NCBI RefSeq assembly: GCF_000152745.1
Contig: NZ_CH672428.1
Span: 2,819,425 to 2,883,424 of the forward strand
Length of the DNA stretch: 64,000 nucleotides
Origin: Oceanicaulis sp. HTCC2633
GTDB taxonomy: Bacteria; Pseudomonadota; Alphaproteobacteria; Caulobacterales; Maricaulaceae
Direction: 5' to 3'
Below the pieces are notes generated by a model. It was not told the DNA's origin. It searched no databases and saw only the letters and a list, made by a program, of their open reading frames with translations. Below, piece after piece: positions 8,693 through 16,873 of the stretch. The position numbers were made by a program, and so were the translations under genes. How positions within the stretch are numbered: the stretch's first letter is position 1; each line of letters starts with the position of its first letter.

Positions 8693-8721
8693 TTGACAGC
8701 GCCTCCGGAACAAAATAAGAA
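8693..8721 (+). promoter_or_regulatory. Possible promoter for the Rex-like pair
   Basis: A consensus -35 box TTGACA (8693-8698) is followed, with a 17-bp spacer, by TAAGAA (8716-8721), which is a weak -10 box. It sits about 60 bp upstream of the GTG start at 8782, in the gap after the small Cys/His gene. The -35 is exact but the -10 is poor, so this is tentative. Confidence 0.3.
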
Positions 8722-8781
8722 CTTTTGTGCGGACGGGAAATTTCTGCAATCGTGTGTACCTCTTAGATTCGAGGTACTGCA

Positions 8782-9723
8782 GTGCTTGATACACATGCCC
8801 GTTGGGCTCTCCATATGGAGTTGATCCTAAAGCCTATGCCTGTAGAGGCGCCGAACCCAAGAATTGAAGACTACTTGGGCGGTATTCTAAATCTCATTGA
8901 CAACAAACAAGCAGTTCATTTCTCTGACAAGAAGACAAAGTCAATGAGAGCTGTTGACTACCATGTGGATTATGAATTGGGCTTGCTTTTTATTCTTTTG
9001 CATTATGCGGATATTAATTTATCTGATCCGGCTTTTGAGCACTTAGAAAAGGGAGTGGTGAGAATAGAGGAAAAACGTGAGGGCGAAGGTATCGCAGTAT
9101 CAACGCATATGGCTATTGATTTAAAATCTCGCGATCCCAGCTTCGGTGCTTATAGGGTTCTTCTTGAAGATGTTACAGGAATTGGCCGCACAAAGCTTGA
9201 ACCGTTTTTAACTTACATGATGCGACTCCTGCCTCGAATGGAATTTTCCTTGGATGATGGGAAAGTGCGTAAGTTTCGATCGGTAGCGGAATTGCATGGC
9301 TTTCAATCGGTTACCCTCAAGGAGGATCTGTCGTCTGGGGTGTTATCAGGAATTGAGCTTGTGCAAGTTGGTGTTGCGGGCAGCGAGTACGACGAAGAGG
9401 GGCTTCTTAAAGAGGAGAGGAGGGCTATTAAGCTTGACGTTGAGAAAAAGTTGCCAACAGAAGGCGCAATCGAACTCATTAATCGCGTGACTGGGAAGGC
9501 GCGGAACAATGGGTTTTCGAATATGCGTGTCACATGGCGACGAGATGAAGGCAAGCAGAAGTCGCGGGCTTTCGGTACGCACCGAGAAGATGTCTCTGAC
9601 GTGCTGACCCTTGGCACGAGCCATATGCGATATGATGCCCTTCGTGAGCAATGCGAGCAAGAAATCAGAGCTGACGTTGTTGAGAACTTGAAGGAAGTAC
9701 TCTTGAGCCAGAGGAAGCAATGA
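8782..9723 (+). CDS. RexA-like soluble protein of a two-gene system
   Basis: A 313-residue soluble protein with no membrane helix. GTG 8782 is chosen because GAGGT lies 6 bp upstream; ATG 8815 is an alternative. I do not recognise a named domain. Motif order, length and partner recall lambda RexA (279 aa). There is an early IEDYLGGILNLI helix, a mid-protein LEDVTGIGRTKLEPFL segment that parallels RexA's FGPTTSDLTDFL, and a basic strand-rich region (KEERRAIKLDVEKKLP). An NMRVTWRRDEGKQKSRAFG hairpin parallels RexA's DISLRAKDEAGDIL, and a helical C-terminus follows. The stop overlaps the start of a four-helix membrane protein (ATGA at 9720). GC content is clearly below that of neighbours, indicating transfer. 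The RexA relation is inferred by eye and not aligned. Confidence 0.6.
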   Translation: MLDTHARWALHMELILKPMPVEAPNPRIEDYLGGILNLIDNKQAVHFSDKKTKSMRAVDYHVDYELGLLFILLHYADINLSDPAFEHLEKGVVRIEEKREGEGIAVSTHMAIDLKSRDPSFGAYRVLLEDVTGIGRTKLEPFLTYMMRLLPRMEFSLDDGKVRKFRSVAELHGFQSVTLKEDLSSGVLSGIELVQVGVAGSEYDEEGLLKEERRAIKLDVEKKLPTEGAIELINRVTGKARNNGFSNMRVTWRRDEGKQKSRAFGTHREDVSDVLTLGTSHMRYDALREQCEQEIRADVVENLKEVLLSQRKQ

Positions 9724-10220
9724 GGCTTTTTAAGCCAATAATATATCTGACTGTAGAGCACCCCGAGAAGCGTAAGTATGACTTCTGGCTTCCGGCTGCT
9801 TTTGCATGTGCTTTTACGGCTATTTATATATTTTTAGATGGCACCATTAAATTTATAGAGAGTGGGGGAATTGTTGATTCGATTAATCAACTTCTAGCCT
9901 TGCTAGTCGGATTTTTCATTGCGGCACTTGCCGCGGTGGCGACTTTCAATTCTCCGAGCATGGACGAGAAGACATTAGGAAAGCCGTTTCTGCTTAAAGA
10001 AAATTATAAAGGTGAGAATTATGTTGTGGAGCTTACTCGCCGCAGATTTTTGTCCCTTATGTTTGGATATCTTAGTGTTCTCACTATAGTTTTGTATGTG
10101 ATTGGCGTCGCGGCAAAGGTGTTTGCGCCATATTTTCAAGTCTTGGTGCAAGAAAATATAGCAATGCAATCTATTTTTGTTTTTATATATATATGTTTTT
10201 GGTTGGGAATCTATTTGTAA
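9720..10220 (+). CDS. RexB-like four-helix membrane protein, possibly frameshifted at its end
   Basis: A 166-residue membrane protein whose ATG overlaps the upstream stop, so translation is coupled. Helices lie around FWLPAAFACAFTAIYIFL, INQLLALLVGFFIAALAAVA, FLSLMFGYLSVLTIVLYVIG and a last one at the C-terminus. Lambda RexB (144 aa) also has four helices and a comparable AILIAALTF second helix. The frame stops abruptly inside the last helix just after an (AT)5 run (10185-10194). One AT less gives a 187-residue product ending in GNLFVNTLLGIFYMSYRIHK and SDPRGM (stop 10283-10285), a complete helix with a basic tail. The short form may be a mutant, a phase-off state or a sequencing artefact. 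Confidence 0.65.
   Translation: MRLFKPIIYLTVEHPEKRKYDFWLPAAFACAFTAIYIFLDGTIKFIESGGIVDSINQLLALLVGFFIAALAAVATFNSPSMDEKTLGKPFLLKENYKGENYVVELTRRRFLSLMFGYLSVLTIVLYVIGVAAKVFAPYFQVLVQENIAMQSIFVFIYICFWLGIYL
10185..10194. repeat. (AT)5 dinucleotide run in a coding sequence
   Basis: Five AT units, flanked by T4 on the left and G then T5 on the right, fall within the codons for the last membrane helix of the RexB-like gene. Loss of one unit changes the reading frame and replaces the stop at 10218 with one at 10283. Short dinucleotide runs of this kind can slip in replication. Confidence 0.6.
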
Positions 10221-10370
10221 ATACCCTATTGGGTATATTTTATATGTCTTATCGGATTCATAAGTCTGACCCTCGTGGGATGTAGTTCTACCTATATTCG
10301 ATAGCGTTTTGGAACGGGAGCGCTTGAATTCTCAATCTCTCTTTCTGAAGTAATGAAAATTCTTCTCCCC

Positions 10371-12560
10371 CTAGCCAGCCCCCTCCAGCTTCTTGATCTC
10401 ATCCCTTAAGCGCGCGGCTTCCTCAAACTCTAGATCCGCCGCCGCCTCACGCATCCGCTTCTCCAGATCGGCGATCGCAGCCTTGAGATTGTTGGGTTCG
10501 AAGCGGGCCTGATCCTCGGCGACGGCGCGGTCGCGCTTCTTGTCGCGCCTCGAACCGCGGCCCTTGGCGGTTTCTTCCATCACGCCTTGCAGGATATCGC
10601 TGACGCCGCGGGTGACGGTGCGCGGGGTGATGCCGTGCTCCTGGTTATGGGCGATCTGTTTCTCGCGGCGGCGCTCGGTCTCCTCCATCGCCCGCTCCAT
10701 GGAGCCGGTGATGCGGTCGGCGTAAAGGATCACCCTGGCGTCGGCGTTCCGCGCGGCGCGGCCAATGGTCTGCACCAGCGAGGTTTCAGAGCGCAGGAAG
10801 CCTTCCTTGTCTGCATCGAGAATGCCCACAAGGCCGCATTCGGGGATGTCGAGGCCCTCGCGGAGCAGGTTGATGCCGACGAGGACGTCGTATTCGCCGA
10901 GGCGCAGATCGCGGATCAGCTCGATCCGCTCCACCGTGTCGATATCCGAGTGCATGTAGCGGACCTTCAGGCCCTGCTCGTGCATGTATTCGGTCAGATC
11001 CTCGGCCATTTTCTTGGTGAGGGTGGTGATGAGGGTGCGATAGCCCTTCTCGGCGGTCTTGCGCGCTTCCTCGATGATGTCATCGACCTGGGATGAGGTT
11101 TCGGTCTGCACCGGGCGCACCTCGACGGGCGGGTCGATCAGGCCGGTGGGGCGAATGACTTGCTCAGTGAACACGCCGCCGGTCTGGTTCAGCTCCCACT
11201 TTCCGGGCGTGGCGGAGACGTGGAGCGTTTGCGGGCGCATGGCCTCCCATTCCTCAAATTTGAGGGGGCGGTTATCCATGCAGGAGGGCAGGCGGAAGCC
11301 GTGCTCGGCCAGGGTGCGCTTGCGGTTGAAGTCGCCTTTGTACATCGCGCCCAGCTGGGGCACGGTGACATGGCTTTCGTCGATGAAGACCAGCGCATTG
11401 TCGGGCAGGTATTCAAACATGGTGGGGGGCGGCTCGCCGGGCTTGCGGCCGGTGAGATAGCGCGAATAGTTCTCGATCCCCATGCAGGAGCCTGTGGCCT
11501 CGAGCATTTCAAGGTCGAACTCGGTGCGCTGTTGCAGGCGCTGCGCCTCCAGCAGCTTGCCGTTGGCCTCCATCCAGGTCAGGCGCTCGGCCAGCTCTTT
11601 CTTGATGCCGACAATGGCCTGATTGAGCGTCGGGCGCGGGGTGACATAGTGGGAGTTGGCGTAGACGCGGACTTTCTCGAGATCGCCAATGGGGGCGCCG
11701 GTGAGGACCTCGAACTCCTGAATGCGCTCGATCTCGTCGCCAAAAAAGCTGATCCGCCAGGCGCGGGCGTCATAGTGGGCCGGGAAGATTTCCAGCACAT
11801 CGCCGCGCAGGCGGAACGTGCCGCGCTGGAAGGCGGCGTCATTGCGGGTGTATTGCAGCGACACGAGGTCGCGCATGACCTCGCGCGGATCCTTTTCCGC
11901 CCCCACCTCCAGATCGAATACCATGGCGGTGTAGGTCTCGACCGAGCCGATGCCGTAAATGCAGCTCACCGAGGCGACGATGATGACGTCGTCGCGCTCC
12001 AGGATGGCGCGGGTGGCGGCGTGGCGCATCCGGTCGATGGCCTCGTTGATGGTGGATTCTTTTTCTATGTAGGTGTCGGTGCGCGGCACATAGGCTTCGG
12101 GCTGGTAGTAGTCGTAGTAGGAGACGAAATACTCCACCGCATTATGGGGAAAGAAGTCCTTGAATTCGCCGTACAACTGCGCCGCCAGCGTCTTGTTCGG
12201 CGCCAGGATCAGAGCCGGACGCTGAACCTTTTCAATGACTTTCGCCATGGTGAAGGTCTTGCCCGACCCGGTGACGCCAAGGAGAACCTGATCTCTCTCC
12301 TGCTGGGAAATCCCCTCCACCAGCTCGGCGATCGCATGGGGCTGGTCGCCGGCGGGTTCGTAGTCGGACACCATGCGGAATTTCTGACCGCCTTCGGATT
12401 TGTCCGGGCGGTCGGGGCGGTGCGGGGTCCAGTTGGCGGGCAGGCTCAGCGGATCCCTGATGGAGCCCGAAACGGGCTTGTCCATCACGAAATCGGCCTG
12501 GGCCATGTCCTCGACGCCTTGGGGGGTGAGGGCGCTGTCGTCTCGGGTCAGTTTGGGCAT
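10371..12560 (-). CDS. uvrB: UvrABC nucleotide excision repair subunit B
   Basis: The 729-residue damage-verification helicase of nucleotide excision repair. Visible signatures are [13 protein letters not shown], the Walker A motif GVTGSGKT, the beta-hairpin around [20 protein letters not shown] and the DEAD-like FIDESH. Helicase motifs [10 protein letters not shown] and QTIGRAARN follow, and a C-terminal UVR motif ([20 protein letters not shown]) binds UvrC. An N-terminal extension of about 60 residues precedes the conserved core; ATG 12560 is taken, but later Met codons (19, 26) are possible. It is a cytoplasmic housekeeping gene and marks the right border of the AT-rich island. Confidence 0.97.
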   Translation of the reverse strand: MPKLTRDDSALTPQGVEDMAQADFVMDKPVSGSIRDPLSLPANWTPHRPDRPDKSEGGQKFRMVSDYEPAGDQPHAIAELVEGISQQERDQVLLGVTGSGKTFTMAKVIEKVQRPALILAPNKTLAAQLYGEFKDFFPHNAVEYFVSYYDYYQPEAYVPRTDTYIEKESTINEAIDRMRHAATRAILERDDVIIVASVSCIYGIGSVETYTAMVFDLEVGAEKDPREVMRDLVSLQYTRNDAAFQRGTFRLRGDVLEIFPAHYDARAWRISFFGDEIERIQEFEVLTGAPIGDLEKVRVYANSHYVTPRPTLNQAIVGIKKELAERLTWMEANGKLLEAQRLQQRTEFDLEMLEATGSCMGIENYSRYLTGRKPGEPPPTMFEYLPDNALVFIDESHVTVPQLGAMYKGDFNRKRTLAEHGFRLPSCMDNRPLKFEEWEAMRPQTLHVSATPGKWELNQTGGVFTEQVIRPTGLIDPPVEVRPVQTETSSQVDDIIEEARKTAEKGYRTLITTLTKKMAEDLTEYMHEQGLKVRYMHSDIDTVERIELIRDLRLGEYDVLVGINLLREGLDIPECGLVGILDADKEGFLRSETSLVQTIGRAARNADARVILYADRITGSMERAMEETERRREKQIAHNQEHGITPRTVTRGVSDILQGVMEETAKGRGSRRDKKRDRAVAEDQARFEPNNLKAAIADLEKRMREAAADLEFEEAARLRDEIKKLEGAG

Positions 12561-12679
12561 GGGGGCAATATGGGGGCGTGGAAGCGGAATGAACAGGGGG
12601 CGCGGAACGACTTGTGAAGCTTGAAATTCCCCGCTAAATTGTTTTTGCGATCACAAAACAACCTGATGGAGATTTGAGA

Positions 12680-12883
12680 ATGAAGCATGCATTCAGCCCG
12701 CTACAGCTCGGCATGGCGTCTTCGGTCGCGCTGGCGCTCAGTGTCGTCCTGTCAGGCTTCGGCATGCAGGCTGTCGCATCCAGTGCGACTTGCTCGCCAG
12801 TGCTCGATGCGCAAGGAAACTGCATCTATCTGATTTGTGACGAAAGCCCACGTCTTCGGACTTGCGACCAGGATCCGGAGTAG
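12680..12883 (+). CDS. Small exported four-cysteine protein
   Basis: A 67-residue protein starting at ATG 12680 (GGAG about 12 bp upstream). The first 34 residues are a classical signal peptide, with hydrophobic core ASSVALALSVVLSGFGMQAV and probable cleavage after AVASS-A. The mature part, only about 33 residues, has four cysteines spaced C-x9-C-x4-C-x8-C. These are likely paired as disulfides in the periplasm. A second protein with the same C-x4-C core lies at 13627-13911, on the far side of a response regulator gene. No family recognised. It is followed by a long hairpin at 12885-12915. Confidence 0.6.
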   Translation: MKHAFSPLQLGMASSVALALSVVLSGFGMQAVASSATCSPVLDAQGNCIYLICDESPRLRTCDQDPE

Positions 12884-12884
12884 C

Positions 12885-12915
12885 GCTCGCTCCGGGATTA
12901 TCCTGCGGAGTGAGC
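12885..12915. terminator. Long hairpin after the small exported protein gene
   Basis: GCTCGCTCCG and CGGAGTGAGC pair over 10 bp with one G-T, enclosing an 11-nt loop that could pair further. It starts 2 bp past the stop codon. No T-run follows. A second hairpin (GGCCGA at 12923, TCGGCC at 12941) lies just downstream. They probably end or stabilise the small transcript. Confidence 0.4.
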
Positions 12916-13033
12916 CTGACAGGGCCGATGTCGCAAGCTGTCGGCCTTGCTTACGTTGGGGCAAGTCTTGTTTAACCGTTTCTGAGGCAAGGTGCGCCTG
13001 ACAGACTTCAATCAGCAGGGTCGCTAAAGCGCC

Positions 13034-13543
13034 ATGTCCCAAGGCAGTTTCGAACGCATCCGGGTGCTTATCGTCGAGGATAACGCCCACATGTCCTCGA
13101 TCTTGCGCACCATCCTGCAAGGGTTTGGCGTGCGTTCGGTGATCGAGACGCGTGATGCGGCGGACGCGTTCGAGCTGATGCGCAACGCCAATCCGGACCT
13201 GGCGCTGGTGGACTACATGCTGGGCGATGTGGACGGGCTGGAATTCACCCGGCTGATTCGCACCGCGTCCGACAGCCCGAACAAGTATCTCCCGATCGTC
13301 ATGGTGTCCGGTCACACAGACCGCTCCAAGGTGCTTGAGGCGATCAATGCGGGGGTGAACGAATACCTCGCCAAGCCAGTGCGTCCGGTGGATCTGTATA
13401 ACCGTCTCGTCACCCTGATCGAGAAGCCGCGGCGCTTCGTGAAGACGCCGGGTTATTTCGGCCCCGACCGCCGGCGTCGTCAGGACCCGCGCTACTCCGG
13501 CCCCATGCGCCGGATCAGCGACAAGGATGGCGAAAAGTCCTAG
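13034..13543 (+). CDS. Single-domain CheY-like response regulator with basic tail
   Basis: A 169-residue protein. The receiver domain (about 8-130) has VEDN, a phospho-acceptor Asp in LALVDYMLG, a VSGHTD switch segment and LAKPV. There is no DNA-binding output domain. The last 35 residues form a basic tail with YFGPDRRRRQDPRYSGPMRR, a GPDRRR-type tail seen on many alphaproteobacterial stand-alone receivers of unknown output. It may act through protein partners or in a phosphorelay. No kinase gene is adjacent, and it sits between two small exported four-Cys protein genes. Confidence 0.85.
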   Translation: MSQGSFERIRVLIVEDNAHMSSILRTILQGFGVRSVIETRDAADAFELMRNANPDLALVDYMLGDVDGLEFTRLIRTASDSPNKYLPIVMVSGHTDRSKVLEAINAGVNEYLAKPVRPVDLYNRLVTLIEKPRRFVKTPGYFGPDRRRRQDPRYSGPMRRISDKDGEKS

Positions 13544-13626
13544 GTTGCAAAATTCCCCTTTGGGGTTCTTTTGTCGCGTATTGCGTGCCAGTATTCCCCC
13601 GTTGATTGAAACGGGGAGTATCGAAC

Positions 13627-13911
13627 ATGCTTTCGCTTATCATGGTTTCCGTGGCGCTGGCCTTCAGTGCGCCTGACGCAGAGATCAAGCCCGAGGCTAA
13701 CGCCTCACCCGCTCAGACTGAACACTCGGAGTCAAAGCGCCTGAGTTCTGCGGACCTCGCCAGTCTGCGCGCCGGGCGCGGCGTGCCGGACTATTGTGAA
13801 GTCTATTATCTGCCCGACCCGGTCACCGGCGAACTGCAATGCAGCGCCGTGGTATGCCGTCCGATCGGCGTGCCCTGGTCCATTCACGACTGCTCTGAAT
13901 TCGGGCTGTAG
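13627..13911 (+). CDS. Small exported four-cysteine protein, paralog-like
   Basis: A 94-residue protein starting at ATG 13627 after GGGAGT. A short signal peptide (MLSLIMVSVALAFSAPDA) leads into a polar linker and a C-terminal segment with four cysteines spaced C-x14-C-x4-C-x11-C. The core has a PDPVTGELQC turn comparable to the VLDAQGNC of the 67-residue protein at 12680. The two probably share an ancestor, although overall identity is low. The mature protein would be periplasmic or secreted. Function unknown. Confidence 0.6.
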   Translation: MLSLIMVSVALAFSAPDAEIKPEANASPAQTEHSESKRLSSADLASLRAGRGVPDYCEVYYLPDPVTGELQCSAVVCRPIGVPWSIHDCSEFGL

Positions 13912-14001
13912 CCTTGACCGAGACCGGGGCGGCGTTTGGCGCGGCTCCGGTCTCACATTCGCCATCAGGGATGGTGTGACGCGCGATTTCGCTCAGAGGG
14001 A

Positions 14002-15021
14002 CTAGCCAGCGGCGTCGAGCAGGGCGCTGATGTCCGCATCCGTTGTGCACCAGCTGGCGACAAACCGGGCCGAACCGTCCGGCCAGCTGTAAAACCCGGC
14101 GCCCGCCTCTCGCAGACGCGCCGCAAGCGCGTCCTCAAGGCGGATGAAGACCTCATTTCCATGTGTGGGATGAACCAGCTCGGCCCCGTCCACTGCGGAC
14201 AGTCCCTCTGACAGGCGCTTGGCGGCGGCGTTGGCGGTCCGTGCCAGATCAAGCCAGAGATCATCCTTCAGCCAGGCGGCCATCTGCGCCGAGACATACC
14301 GCATCTTGGGCAGCATGAGCCCTGCGCGCTTCTGGTTCGCCAGCAATTGCGGCAACCGGTCCCGCGCACTCGGAAACAGGATGACGGCCTCGCTGGCCAT
14401 CGCGCCATTCTTGGTGGCGCCAAGGCTGAGAATATCGACGCCGGCTTTCCAGGTCATCTCGGCCGGTGTGCAGCCAAGAGAGACCAGTGCGTTGGAGAAG
14501 CGCGCGCCGTCCATGTGAATGTTCAGATCCCGGGCCTTCGCCAGTCCGATCAGGCTTTCCAACTCATCGAGCGTATAGGCGCAGCCAGACTCATTGAGTT
14601 GGGACAGGCTGAGCACTGCGGGCGGCGTGGCGTGCACGAAATCGCTCGGCCATTGCTTCAGCGCGTCCGACAACGCCTCAGGGGCGATCTTGGCATGTGA
14701 CCCGGCCAAGGGCAGCAGCTTGGCGCCGCGCGTGAAAAATTCCGGCGCGCCGCGTTCGTCTCGATGAATATGCGCTTCGTCATGGCACAGCACCATGGCG
14801 TCAGGCGGGCAGAGGACGGATAACGCCAGGGCGTTTGAGGCTGTGCCCGAAACGGTGAAGACCACCTCGAGGTCGGTTTCGAAGATCTCGCAGAGCTGGG
14901 TTTTCACTCCAGCGCTGACCGGGTCCGCGCCATAACTGGACGCAAAACCCTGATTGGCGTGGGTGAGCGCGTCCAGAATTGCAGGATGGGCGGGGGCGGT
15001 GGTGTCGGACAGGAAGTTCAT
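14002..15021 (-). CDS. ltaE: Low-specificity L-threonine aldolase
   Basis: A PLP enzyme of fold type I that cleaves L-threonine or allo-threonine to glycine and acetaldehyde in the cytoplasm. The start at 15021 (MNFLSDTTAPAHPAILDAL) matches the usual N-terminus of the family; a TTG 18 bp upstream is in frame but not needed. Characteristic segments are SGTASNALAL, HIHRDERGA, HMDGARFSNALVSLG and the PLP-lysine region LSLGATKNGA. The 339-residue length is normal. It is convergent with the small exported protein gene and followed upstream by an unrelated DUF2147 gene. Confidence 0.9.
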   Translation of the reverse strand: MNFLSDTTAPAHPAILDALTHANQGFASSYGADPVSAGVKTQLCEIFETDLEVVFTVSGTASNALALSVLCPPDAMVLCHDEAHIHRDERGAPEFFTRGAKLLPLAGSHAKIAPEALSDALKQWPSDFVHATPPAVLSLSQLNESGCAYTLDELESLIGLAKARDLNIHMDGARFSNALVSLGCTPAEMTWKAGVDILSLGATKNGAMASEAVILFPSARDRLPQLLANQKRAGLMLPKMRYVSAQMAAWLKDDLWLDLARTANAAAKRLSEGLSAVDGAELVHPTHGNEVFIRLEDALAARLREAGAGFYSWPDGSARFVASWCTTDADISALLDAAG

Positions 15022-15071
15022 GCCGCCAATGAGCCGCAATCATCCAGCCGCGTCAATGGTCTGGAAGTGGG

Positions 15072-15656
15072 TCAGGGGGCGCATAGAAAAGCCGGGGGCG
15101 GCGTGTTGCGCGTCCATTCCTGGGGCTGGCTCAACACATCGCGGCCCAGACCGGCGCGAGCGGCGTAATAGGCCAGGTCAAACGGATCCGGCGCACTGCC
15201 AAGCAGGGCGGACACCGCCATGCTGACGCCTTCAGTCATGTCCGCCCCGTCAAACAGCAACACATCCAGCGTGTCAGGTCCGGTCTGGATCAGTTCCGCG
15301 TCGAGGATTTGTCCATCTTCTCGCCAGTAGACGTGACCGCGCCAGACGCCGGCGTGCATATCAAGCTCTGCCGCTTCAAGGACCGATGCGCCGCACAGCC
15401 GTTCGCCCCAGGCCCAAAGATCAGGATGAGCGTAGTCGCGCGCGTTGTGATCGCCTTGGAATGCGACAAGGACGCCGCACAGCTGGTCCGCGCGCTCAGG
15501 GCAGGGCCCCAGCTCCAACCAGCCTTGGTCATCGGGCAGGCGCCAGAGGCCGGAAATCTGCTCCAGTGCAGGATTGGGCGTCGTAAGGGATGCCGAGCTG
15601 GCGCAACCGGTCAGGGCTGCACAAGCAAGGATCAAGATGGAAACACTCTGTTTCAT
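15072..15656 (-). CDS. DUF2147-type lipoprotein
   Basis: A 194-residue protein with a lipoprotein signal: MKQSVSILILACAALTGCAS places the lipobox cysteine at 18. The mature domain, with ISGLWRLPDDQGWLELGPC, YWREDGQILDAELI and a C-terminal helical part, resembles the DUF2147 fold, whose function is unknown. The ATG overlaps the stop of the DUF418 gene upstream by one base (TGATG), so the two are translationally coupled. Both probably serve the cell envelope. Confidence 0.65.
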   Translation of the reverse strand: MKQSVSILILACAALTGCASSASLTTPNPALEQISGLWRLPDDQGWLELGPCPERADQLCGVLVAFQGDHNARDYAHPDLWAWGERLCGASVLEAAELDMHAGVWRGHVYWREDGQILDAELIQTGPDTLDVLLFDGADMTEGVSMAVSALLGSAPDPFDLAYYAARAGLGRDVLSQPQEWTRNTPPPAFLCAP

Positions 15657-16807
15657 CAGCGGCACGCCTTGAACGGGGAGGCGGGGCGCCCGCCATACGT
15701 GACCCGGCGCAGCAGGATTTCGAGAGGCCCGCGTCCCATGAGCCGGGCGAAGAGACCAACCATCACCATGGCGGTCAGGGCCAGCGCTATGCTGATTGGA
15801 ACCAGCCAAGCCTGACCGAACTGTCCGAACAGACCCAGCCCGTAGCCGCTGAAAACCAGTCCGGCCAATACGCCCTGAAGCACATAGCTGGAGAGCGAAT
15901 TGCGCCCGGCCAGCACCAGTATGGATGGCAGCTTGAACAAATCGATCAACAGGCGGATAGCGCAGATATAGGCGAGGGTCAGAACCGGGCCGCCCACTGC
16001 GATTGAGAGGAAGCCCAGAAGGTCAGCAATCTGACCCCATCCCAGACCCGGACCGCTCGCGACCAGGGCATAAGCGATGTTCAAGGGCAGCCCGATCAGC
16101 ACAAGCGCGGGCAGGGCGATCGCGCACCGCAGTCGCCAGCGCGTCGCTTGCGGATCGAGCATGTCGAGCTTTGCCGCGGCGAGACCTGAGAGGAAGGCGC
16201 TGGCGGCCAAGGGGCCTTGGAACAGGATCAGGAAGACGAAGGTCTCCGGCCAGGCGGCTGCACGCGCCCTGATCGTGTCGAGATAGCCGCCGGACAGTCC
16301 GGGGGTCGGGTCTGCTGGTGCGGTCGGGGACAGGGCGATCACAAGGCTGATGAGGAACAGGCAAAGCAGGCTCAGCGCGATCATGCCGAGTGCAAAGCCG
16401 AGGAGCCGTTTCGGGGAGGCGCGTCGCAAGGGCCAGATAAGGCTGCCGACCAGGCTGTAGAGCAGCAGAATGTCGCCTGAGAACACCAGCACGGCGTGCA
16501 GCACGCCGAACACCGCCAGCATGATCATGCGTCGCCAATGTCTGCGGCTGGCATCCGCGCCCACGCGTTCCGCGGCGCAGTACTGGATCTGCATGCCCCA
16601 TCCGAACAGGAAAGAGAACAGGATGAAGAACTTGGCTTCAAAGAAGACGGCTGTGACTATGGCGGCGAACTGATCCGGCCCGGTCGGCGCCTGAGTGAGG
16701 GTCTGCGATGCGGGCAGCGCCATATAGGGCAGGTTCACGACACAGATGCCGATCAACGCTGCGGTGCGTAAGGTGTCGACGATGGCGTTGCGATCCGGCG
16801 TGGTCAT
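15656..16807 (-). CDS. DUF418 / YeiB-like multi-helix membrane protein
   Basis: A 383-residue integral membrane protein of the DUF418 family. Hallmarks are the opening DTLRTAALIGICVVNLP, FILFSFLFGWGMQIQ and the C-terminal RNSLSSYVLQGVLAGLVF. About ten hydrophobic segments are visible. The family function is not established. ATG 16807 is chosen for GGAG at 6 bp; an upstream TTG lies within the operator. It is transcribed divergently from a TetR-family gene across a strong inverted repeat (16820-16856), so repression by that regulator is likely. Confidence 0.85.
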   Translation of the reverse strand: MTTPDRNAIVDTLRTAALIGICVVNLPYMALPASQTLTQAPTGPDQFAAIVTAVFFEAKFFILFSFLFGWGMQIQYCAAERVGADASRRHWRRMIMLAVFGVLHAVLVFSGDILLLYSLVGSLIWPLRRASPKRLLGFALGMIALSLLCLFLISLVIALSPTAPADPTPGLSGGYLDTIRARAAAWPETFVFLILFQGPLAASAFLSGLAAAKLDMLDPQATRWRLRCAIALPALVLIGLPLNIAYALVASGPGLGWGQIADLLGFLSIAVGGPVLTLAYICAIRLLIDLFKLPSILVLAGRNSLSSYVLQGVLAGLVFSGYGLGLFGQFGQAWLVPISIALALTAMVMVGLFARLMGRGPLEILLRRVTYGGRPASPFKACR

Positions 16808-16819
16808 GAAGAACTCCAA

Positions 16820-16856
16820 TTGAGCAGTGGCTCAACTTTATTGAGCCGCTGCTCAA
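16820..16856. promoter_or_regulatory. Paired TetR-type operators
   Basis: Two palindromes lie between the divergent DUF418 and TetR genes: TTGAGCAGTGGCTCAA (16820-16835) and TTGAGCCGCTGCTCAA (16841-16856). Each has TTGAGC/GCTCAA arms around 4 nt, and the pair forms a larger inverted repeat with a 5-nt centre. Size and position fit binding of two TetR-family dimers that control both promoters. Confidence 0.75.
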
Positions 16857-16873
16857 TGGTCAATGAGGTCTGT

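Noticed and set aside
8782-10220. Kiwa (KwaA/KwaB) considered for the soluble plus membrane pair
   Set aside because: Sizes are similar, but the gene order is reversed and I see no DUF4868-type sequence; the RexA/RexB layout fits better.
11160-12617. Open frame of 485 codons antisense to uvrB
   Set aside because: It is a shadow of high third-position GC in uvrB and the translation has no family resemblance.
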